Shown: in pieces, positions 7,152 to 12,065 of the stretch
Layout: the number at the start of each line of letters is the position of its first letter
Numbering within the stretch: the stretch's first letter is position 1
Source: Chitinophagaceae bacterium
Lineage (GTDB): Bacteria > Bacteroidota > Bacteroidia > Chitinophagales > Chitinophagaceae
Assembly (NCBI GenBank): GCA_947442905.1
Contig: CANEWV010000019.1
Location: 1 to 12,065, forward strand
DNA length: 12,065 nucleotides
Direction: 5' to 3'
Program-made: the position numbers and the translations under genes
The notes under the pieces: model-generated
What the model was told of the DNA's origin: nothing
The model's input: the letters and a program-made list of their open reading frames with translations, nothing else
Database searches by the model: none

Positions 7152-8987
7152 TTAGGCTTTGTCTGTGAGGTTTAATTTGATTTGCAGCTCAACAAATTGT
7201 TTATCATCGATGGTGCTAGGCGCGTCAAGCATCACATCTCTACCTGCATTGTTTTTAGGGAATGCGATAAAGTCTCTAATGCTTTCCGATCCACCAAGTA
7301 TAGAACACAAACGGTCAAAACCAAAGGCAAGTCCACCATGTGGAGGTGCGCCGTATTCGAAAGCACCTAATAAAAAGCCAAACTTATGAAGGGCTTCTTC
7401 GGTAGTCATGCCAAGTGCATCAAACATTTTTTCTTGTAGCGCACGCTGGTAAATTCTGATAGAGCCGCCGCCAATTTCATTGCCGTTTAATACCATGTCA
7501 TAGGCATTGGCTTTGATGGTAGCATACGGGTGTTCTAAATATTTATCTGCGTTTTCAATAACTGGACTATTGTTGATCATAACACTGATATGATCAGGCT
7601 TTGGTGATGTAAACGGATGGTGTCTAGCAACCCATCTATTTTCTTCTTCTGCGTATTCAAATAACGGGAAATCTAGTACCCATAACAATTTAAATTCATC
7701 GTCTTTTCTGAAGTCTAATTTTTTACCCATCTCAAGCCTTAATTCTGATGTTGCTTTACGGGTTCTTTCTTCTTTACCAGCAAGTATCAAAACAAGGTCT
7801 CCAGCTTTAGCACCTGCAGCGTCTGCAATGGCTTTTAATTTGTCTTCGGTGTAAAATTTATCGACACTGCTTTTATAAGTACCATCGGTGTTGCACTTGA
7901 TGTATACAAGTCCTTGCATACCAATTTGCGGACGTTTAACCCACTCGGTTAGCTCGTCTGTTTGTTTGCGTGTATATTCGCTACAACCTGGTGCTGCAAT
8001 CGCTAAAACAGTTTCTGCATTATCAAATACGCCAAAACCTGCGCCATTGATCAAATCACCGGTTGTTTCAATTTTTCCGCCTTTTAAAAACGCCGATTTT
8101 AAGTTGGCAATTTTCATGCCAAATCTAATATCTGGTTTGTCATTACCAAACTGCCACATGGCATCTTCCCAAGTCATTCTTTCGATGGCGTCTGTGTAAT
8201 CAATATTTTTTACGTCTTTGAAAACGCGTCTAATTAAGTTTTCAAACATTTGTAAAACATCTTCTTGCTCTACAAATGCCATTTCACAGTCTATCTGTGT
8301 AAATTCTGGTTGTCTGTCAGCTCTTAAATCTTCGTCTCTGAAACATTTTACAATTTGGTAGTAACGGTCGTAACCACTTACCATTAATAGTTGCTTAAAG
8401 GTTTGTGGTGATTGCGGTAATGCATAAAATTGACCTGGGTTCATGCGGGATGGAACCACAAAGTCACGTGCGCCTTCTGGAGTAGACTTAATTAAGAAAG
8501 GTGTTTCGATATCCATAAAACCTTCTTCATGTAAATAGTTTCTTACAGAACGGTTAACGTTATATCTTAATTCTAGATTTTTTTTGACAGCGTTTCTACG
8601 TAAATCTAAATAGCGGTATTTCATGCGTAAATCATCACCACCATCTGTATCATCTTGAATGGTAAATGGAGGTACTGCAGATTTATTAAGCACCACGCAG
8701 CTACTAACAATGATTTCAATATCACCCGTTCCAATGTTTGCGTTTTTATTACTTCTACTCGCAACCGTTCCTTTGGCTTGAATTACAAATTCTCTGCCTA
8801 GTGGGTTTTCATCCAAAAAAGATGACATTGATTCGCCAAGTAATAATTGTGTAATGCCATATCTGTCGCGTAAATCGACAAAAGTAATGGCGCCAAATTT
8901 TCTAACTGTTTGAACCCATCCAGCAAGGGTTACTTCATTTCCTACATGGCTTTCTCTTAATTCTCCACAGTTATGCGAACGGTACAT
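7152..8987 (-). CDS. aspS: Aspartate--tRNA ligase, bacterial type
   Basis: AspRS charges tRNA(Asp) with aspartate in an ATP-dependent class II reaction. The 611-residue protein has the expected layout. An N-terminal OB-fold anticodon-binding domain (1 to about 105, with CGELR and VTLAGWV) leads into the class II core. Motif 1 lies around 155-180 ([10 protein letters not shown]...[11 protein letters not shown]). Motif 2 is [18 protein letters not shown] (216-233). The bacterial GAD insertion covers about 290-430, and motif 3 is [10 protein letters not shown] (551-560). Length and insertion are those of bacterial AspRS, not of the archaeal/eukaryotic type. The ATG at 8987 gives the conserved [11 protein letters not shown] start. 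Upstream lies a 91-bp gap with a candidate promoter inside an inverted repeat. The gene is probably first in an operon with the membrane protein and rarA. Strict Asp versus Asp/Asn tRNA specificity cannot be settled from this sequence. Confidence 0.97.
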   Translation of the reverse strand: MYRSHNCGELRESHVGNEVTLAGWVQTVRKFGAITFVDLRDRYGITQLLLGESMSSFLDENPLGREFVIQAKGTVASRSNKNANIGTGDIEIIVSSCVVLNKSAVPPFTIQDDTDGGDDLRMKYRYLDLRRNAVKKNLELRYNVNRSVRNYLHEEGFMDIETPFLIKSTPEGARDFVVPSRMNPGQFYALPQSPQTFKQLLMVSGYDRYYQIVKCFRDEDLRADRQPEFTQIDCEMAFVEQEDVLQMFENLIRRVFKDVKNIDYTDAIERMTWEDAMWQFGNDKPDIRFGMKIANLKSAFLKGGKIETTGDLINGAGFGVFDNAETVLAIAAPGCSEYTRKQTDELTEWVKRPQIGMQGLVYIKCNTDGTYKSSVDKFYTEDKLKAIADAAGAKAGDLVLILAGKEERTRKATSELRLEMGKKLDFRKDDEFKLLWVLDFPLFEYAEEENRWVARHHPFTSPKPDHISVMINNSPVIENADKYLEHPYATIKANAYDMVLNGNEIGGGSIRIYQRALQEKMFDALGMTTEEALHKFGFLLGAFEYGAPPHGGLAFGFDRLCSILGGSESIRDFIAFPKNNAGRDVMLDAPSTIDDKQFVELQIKLNLTDKA

Positions 8988-9010
8988 AGTGCTAATTTAT
9001 TAATCCAATA

Positions 9011-9036
9011 ATTTGAAGGGCAAATATACTTCAAAT
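9011..9036. repeat. 8-bp inverted repeat around the aspS -7 element
   Basis: ATTTGAAG (9011-9018) and CTTCAAAT (9029-9036) are perfect inverted copies separated by 10 bp. The spacer contains the candidate -7 element of aspS. The half-site spacing (centre to centre 18 bp) could suit a dimeric DNA-binding protein. No T-run follows the repeat on the minus strand, so it is not a good terminator for the upstream membrane-protein gene. No regulator is known here; this is a positional observation. Confidence 0.4.
9021..9028 (-). promoter_or_regulatory. Candidate -7 element of the aspS operon promoter
   Basis: The minus strand reads TATATTTG, a full match to TAnnTTTG, and predicts a transcript start some 25-30 nt before the aspS ATG at 8987. 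A TTTTG lies 24 bp further upstream, slightly farther than the usual -33 spacing. The location in the only sizeable gap (9 kb side of aspS) supports it as the operon promoter. Confidence 0.45.
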
Positions 9037-9078
9037 GACGCTAGAACCTACTCAAAATGGGGGTATTACAATCCTTAA

Positions 9079-9486
9079 TTACATGGTTTCTGCTTCATTT
9101 TTGTGCCTAGGCTTCCAGATTAAGTAGTAGAAGGCTAAAATGAGAACGCCGATGCCAAATGGGATCATGGCCAAATGCTTATAGGTAATACCTAAAAATG
9201 CAATTTGAGCATCGATATGAAAAAATTCGGTGACCATCCAATATGAGTTGGCACTAATCCAAACGGTGATGGCAATATTATGGCACAGTTCAGACATAAA
9301 TTGTCTGGTTCGCCATGAAATAACAATCGAAATAATAAGGGTAGGAACAATCATGGTAATGCCTAATAGCGGTATCCCTAAACACCATGCGATGTCTTTA
9401 AAAAGCCAAAATACAATGTGTAAGTTTTCCATTTTTCGGTACTGAATTGGAATTACATATTCGCTGCTGTTTTTTGAATTGGACAT
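9079..9486 (-). CDS. Small hypothetical membrane protein
   Basis: This 135-residue protein has about four hydrophobic stretches (roughly 22-40, 41-57, 68-87 and 104-124). It has a polar N-terminus (MSNSKNSSEYVIPIQYRKME) and a basic and acidic tail (WKPRHKNEAETM). The segment MENLHIVFWLFKDIAWCLG is the most distinctive; I have the impression of related hypothetical proteins in other Bacteroidota but can name no function. The start ATG (9486) is 10 bp after the stop of the DAO-family oxidoreductase, so it is likely the last gene of that cluster. A 91-bp gap with a promoter candidate then separates it from aspS. It has no signal peptide apart from the first helix and no visible catalytic residues. 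Confidence 0.75.
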   Translation of the reverse strand: MSNSKNSSEYVIPIQYRKMENLHIVFWLFKDIAWCLGIPLLGITMIVPTLIISIVISWRTRQFMSELCHNIAITVWISANSYWMVTEFFHIDAQIAFLGITYKHLAMIPFGIGVLILAFYYLIWKPRHKNEAETM

Positions 9487-9496
9487 GATGTTATGA

Positions 9497-10558
9497 TTAA
9501 GGTGCTAAAATATTAAATCTATCAATAGTGGCTTCGTTTTCTATTGGTTTTTGGTATAAAATATGCCCGGTCATTTGCTCTGCAAAGTAGGGTGCCAATG
9601 AACACCCTTTAGTGCCCATGCCATTAAAAATACCCATGTTTGCATGGGCAGGGTGCATGCCTACAAATGGCCTACGCTGAACGTTTGTGGGCCTTATAGC
9701 AGCAATATGATCCACTACTTGATAGGGTAATTTGAGCCATTCGTTTAGTGCCACAATTGTTTTTTCTTTAAATGCCAAACTGGGGTCGTCGTTATTATTA
9801 TTCCATTCGTAATTAGAACCCACCCAAAAAATGGAGTCTTTCCAAGGTACAATACTCACTGTTTTTTTGTAGATAAACTGATTGTCTAAATCTTTGATAT
9901 CTACAAGCAAAGCTTCTCCTTTATTGGGTGCAAAAGGAAGTTTTTTAAAATAGGGATTGTCTTCTCCTTTAGCGCCTTCGCAAAAAATAATTTTGTTGGC
10001 TGTGTACTTGTCGTAAGTAATTAGATCTGCTTTAATAGCTAGTTTATTAAAATCAAATACATCTTCTACTAGCGCATGTTGTTCTATTAAATATTGGCGC
10101 CAATGATGCAGTAAGTTTTCTACATCAATAAGCCAGCATGGATCAATAACCGTGTGCCCATAAGGGGCGTCAAAAGCTGCTGAAATAGCATTTGATAAGG
10201 GTGGAGTAGATAGGTAAGTAGAGTCCTCGGCAATCCTGTCTGCAAAAGCTTTTTGCATCTGTTCACTGGCGTGAAAATTAACAATATTACACTGCTTGAC
10301 AATGCTCGTGCCTAACTTCTTTTCGAGTGCCTGATAGATGCGAACCGCAACTGGCATAACATCGTCTATTTGCCAGGTTTTTACTATGCGCCTTCCGGTA
10401 ACTGGGTTAATCACGCCACTGGCTATTTTACTTGCTGCCTTATTACTACCATCGTCAATGACGATTACCTTTTGACCCTGCAAAATAAGTGAGCTACTTA
10501 AAACAGTACCACAAATGCCCTGGCCAACTATCATCATATCGTAATGGTTGCCATGCAT
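9497..10558 (-). CDS. FAD-dependent oxidoreductase of the DAO (D-amino-acid oxidase) family
   Basis: This is a 353-residue flavoprotein of the DAO superfamily, which oxidises C-N bonds of amino acids or modified amines. The N-terminal dinucleotide motif is GQGICG (12-17), with the acidic end of strand 2 at VIVIDDG (31-37). ASKIASGVINPVTGRR (42-57) occupies the place where DAO-type enzymes contact the flavin after the first domain. The C-terminal flavin loop is NGMGTKGCSLAP (312-323), similar in form to the GxGSRGLxxAP loop of MnmC and glycine-oxidase-like proteins. No signal peptide is seen. The ATG lies directly against the TAA of the upstream macroglobulin-like gene, with no spacer, so the two are probably translated in a coupled way. 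The substrate is unknown. A tRNA-modifying MnmC-like role is one possibility, a small-amine oxidase another. Confidence 0.85.
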   Translation of the reverse strand: MHGNHYDMMIVGQGICGTVLSSSLILQGQKVIVIDDGSNKAASKIASGVINPVTGRRIVKTWQIDDVMPVAVRIYQALEKKLGTSIVKQCNIVNFHASEQMQKAFADRIAEDSTYLSTPPLSNAISAAFDAPYGHTVIDPCWLIDVENLLHHWRQYLIEQHALVEDVFDFNKLAIKADLITYDKYTANKIIFCEGAKGEDNPYFKKLPFAPNKGEALLVDIKDLDNQFIYKKTVSIVPWKDSIFWVGSNYEWNNNNDDPSLAFKEKTIVALNEWLKLPYQVVDHIAAIRPTNVQRRPFVGMHPAHANMGIFNGMGTKGCSLAPYFAEQMTGHILYQKPIENEATIDRFNILAP

Positions 10559-11734
10559 TTATTCTTCTATTCTGAGTTCGGTGGTAGGTAAAAAAAGTTG
10601 AATCGTTTTACGCGCAGCGTTTTGTTTTAGGGCTTTAGTTTCAATGTTTACAAAAGTATTGCCGGTGCTAAAAACACCAGCACTCGTAAGTATATATTGG
10701 CAACTGAATACCTGCTTTGCTAAACTATTATAGCTAATCGCTTTTGTAAAATATGAGTCATATTTTTTTACATCTTGATTTGCTGTAACCAAAAGGCTAG
10801 CGCTGCCCATACTGTTTTCCTTAATTGATATTTTTTCAAAAGCCGTTGGTGTATTAATCGTTAGCGTAACGTTAAGTGTATCGCCTATATGTAGTGTAGC
10901 ATTTTCGGGTAAATCAATCCAGCGTCCTTTTATTTTTTGTTGAATTGTTTTTTGCAATCTAAAAGATGCGTTATAAATAACTGGCTTTTCAATTTTATTG
11001 TAGTGCGTCCAAACAATTTTAGTTTGCTGTTTATTATTTGCAGCAGCATGAATGGTTTGAAGGGTATAAGTACCCATGTCATTACTAATAAAATCACTGA
11101 GTAGTAATGTGTCAAAACGATCACGACCCGCTGTTGTAAATTGTTTGTTACCCATTTGTAGTTTCCAATAATCAAGTGGGGTAGATGCGGCAAACGAAAT
11201 GCGCAAACTGTTATGGGTACTACTTTCTGGGGCTCTTAAGAGTGAAGTAAAAGCGCCCTTTATAAGTGTATCTTTAAAAGATGTAAGAATGATGGAATCT
11301 GAAACAAGTATTCTATTGGTATATACCTGAAAACTATCTGTGTAGGTAGTAGTTGCTACTACTTCTTTTTTATTTTCTAATACCGTAGCTTCTAATTGGT
11401 AACGGAGCATTTGTATATAACCAAAGGCTGCTTGTATCGGAAACTGAATGCGTAGTTGAGATCCAGCGTCAATACTATAAAACTGTGATGGAAAAACGTT
11501 TTGAAACCAACCGTCTACTGGACTATTAGTAGAAGGGTTGATAAGTGCTAAATGAACCTGCCCTGTAACTGGTTTGCCGCTTTTATTGGTTAAAGTAGCA
11601 GTAATAAATGACTTATCACCTTCTCTTAAAAAAGCTGCATGACTGCCCGTAATGACAACTTGCGATGCTGCATAAAAATGGCAACCAAAAAATAACAAAA
11701 TCAATAAAAGAGATTGCTTTTGTAGGCGCTTCAT
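10559..11734 (-). CDS. Secreted mini alpha-2-macroglobulin-like protein lacking the thioester domain
   Basis: The 391-residue product begins with a signal peptide (MKRLQKQSLLLILLFFGC...YAASQ), cleaved probably near residue 24. A lipobox at C18 is possible but weak (FFGC). Residues about 25-190 resemble the A2M domain of bacterial alpha-2-macroglobulins: VVITGSHAAFLREGDK (26-41), SGKPVTGQVHL, then VYTNRILVSDS (137-147), which parallels the LTNRMLVTE block of large Bacteroidota homologues. Residues about 255-385 resemble the C-terminal bMG10-like domain: LHIGDTLNVTLTINTPTAFE (281-300), YDSYF, then LTSAGVFSTGNTFVN. The MG repeats, the thioester domain and its CxEQ motif, normally between or before these, are absent; full-length relatives run to well over 1,500 residues. 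I chose the ATG at 11734 because the longer frame (11779) starts inside the sucD terminator and hides the signal peptide. Domain assignment is by eye and needs a profile search. Confidence 0.75.
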   Translation of the reverse strand: MKRLQKQSLLLILLFFGCHFYAASQVVITGSHAAFLREGDKSFITATLTNKSGKPVTGQVHLALINPSTNSPVDGWFQNVFPSQFYSIDAGSQLRIQFPIQAAFGYIQMLRYQLEATVLENKKEVVATTTYTDSFQVYTNRILVSDSIILTSFKDTLIKGAFTSLLRAPESSTHNSLRISFAASTPLDYWKLQMGNKQFTTAGRDRFDTLLLSDFISNDMGTYTLQTIHAAANNKQQTKIVWTHYNKIEKPVIYNASFRLQKTIQQKIKGRWIDLPENATLHIGDTLNVTLTINTPTAFEKISIKENSMGSASLLVTANQDVKKYDSYFTKAISYNSLAKQVFSCQYILTSAGVFSTGNTFVNIETKALKQNAARKTIQLFLPTTELRIEE

Positions 11735-11760
11735 ATTTGTAAATCTAAGTATTGATGGGC

Positions 11761-11794
11761 AAAAAAAAGCCTGCAACAAAAGTTACAGGCTTTT
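11761..11794 (-). terminator. Intrinsic terminator after sucD
   Basis: On the minus strand, AAAAGCCTGTAAC (11794-11782) pairs with GTTGCAGGCTTTT (11777-11765) around a TTTT loop. The stem has 13 positions with one mismatch (11774/11785), and a run of eight T (11768-11761) follows. It begins 14 nt after the sucD stop codon and ends about 26 nt before the start of the macroglobulin-like gene. The next gene therefore needs read-through or a promoter of its own. Confidence 0.88.
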
Positions 11795-11808
11795 ACTAAA
11801 AGTTGTTC

Positions 11809-12065
11809 TTATTTATTAATGACATCTGCCATTGTTTTTCCAATATCTGCAGGGCTTGCTACTACATGAATACCGCATTCCGCCATGATTTTCATTTTAG
11901 CTGCTGCTGTATCATCTGCACCGCCAACAATAGCACCTGCGTGGCCCATTCTTCTGCCCGGAGGCGCTGTTTGACCAGCAATGAAACCTACAACAGGTTT
12001 TGTTTTATTGGCTTTAATCCATTCAGCTGCTTCAGCTTCCATGCTACCTCCAATTTCACCAATCA
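11809..12065 (-). CDS. sucD: Succinyl-CoA ligase (ADP/GDP-forming) subunit alpha, C-terminal part
   Basis: The last 85 residues of SucD lie in the window; the gene runs off the right edge with the frame open. Together with SucC it converts succinyl-CoA to succinate with formation of a nucleoside triphosphate in the TCA cycle. Diagnostic are [16 protein letters not shown] at the window edge, [20 protein letters not shown] with the histidine that is phosphorylated during catalysis, and the C-terminal block [10 protein letters not shown]. An internal ATG at 12042 is not the start, because the conserved IGEIGG lies before it. A strong terminator follows the stop codon. Confidence 0.97.
   Translation of the reverse strand, partial: IGEIGGSMEAEAAEWIKANKTKPVVGFIAGQTAPPGRRMGHAGAIVGGADDTAAAKMKIMAECGIHVVASPADIGKTMADVINK

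Noticed and set aside
7888..8199. Plus-strand 103-codon frame inside aspS
   Set aside because: It is antisense to the conserved GAD and core region of AspRS, whose motifs explain the sequence fully; no recognisable protein features.
11735..11779. Longer start of the macroglobulin-like gene at 11779
   Set aside because: That ATG is inside the sucD terminator hairpin, and the extra 15 residues would bury the signal peptide that starts at 11734.
11765..11794. Use of the sucD hairpin as a rightward terminator as well
   Set aside because: On the plus strand only four T belong to the stem end and no T-run follows; no rightward gene ends here.
1..12065. Defence island, phage, CRISPR or mobile-element signatures
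   Set aside because: No transposase, integrase, Cas, toxin-antitoxin or restriction motif appears, and no spaced direct repeats were seen; the genes are mainly core functions.

Overview
The window looks like an ordinary chromosomal segment of a Bacteroidota bacterium, most likely from the Chitinophagia. That placement rests on AT-rich coding sequence, weak or absent Shine-Dalgarno sites, promoter elements of the TTG / TAnnTTTG type, and protein sequences of Bacteroidota flavour. It is an inference, because there is no rRNA to confirm it. No tRNA or rRNA gene, insertion sequence, CRISPR array, phage gene or defence system is visible. Almost every gene is core metabolism, translation or DNA maintenance.

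Left edge (1-500). The first 50 codons of homoserine dehydrogenase run leftward off the window. They are preceded by a 5' leader holding a complete SAM-I (S-box) riboswitch: promoter, aptamer with P1-P4, an antiterminator pairing and an intrinsic terminator can all be traced base by base. This leader should shut off homoserine (methionine-branch) synthesis when S-adenosylmethionine is plentiful.

Centre left (501-5378). uvrA (nucleotide excision repair) runs rightward. An elaA-type GNAT acetyltransferase gene runs leftward, tail-to-tail with uvrA. An orphan FAD-dependent oxidoreductase of the HemY/UDP-galactopyranose-mutase-like superfamily runs rightward and meets rarA tail-to-tail. Both convergent pairs overlap at their stop codons and no intrinsic terminator is visible between them.

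Centre right (5375-8987, all leftward). aspS, a small four-helix membrane protein and rarA form a tight operon with gaps of 9 bp and then an overlap. rarA has no usable ATG and must start at GTG or TTG inside the end of the membrane-protein gene. The aspS upstream region has a perfect TAnnTTTG -7 element enclosed in an 8-bp inverted repeat.

Right edge (9079-12065, all leftward). The 3' end of sucD (succinyl-CoA ligase alpha) is followed by a strong intrinsic terminator. Then comes a three-gene cluster with almost no spacing: a secreted protein that appears to be an alpha-2-macroglobulin reduced to its A2M domain and its C-terminal bMG10-like domain, without the thioester domain; a DAO-family FAD oxidoreductase; and a small membrane protein.

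The two most interesting items are the fully legible SAM-I leader and the thioester-less mini-macroglobulin. I do not see a clearly new multi-gene system.
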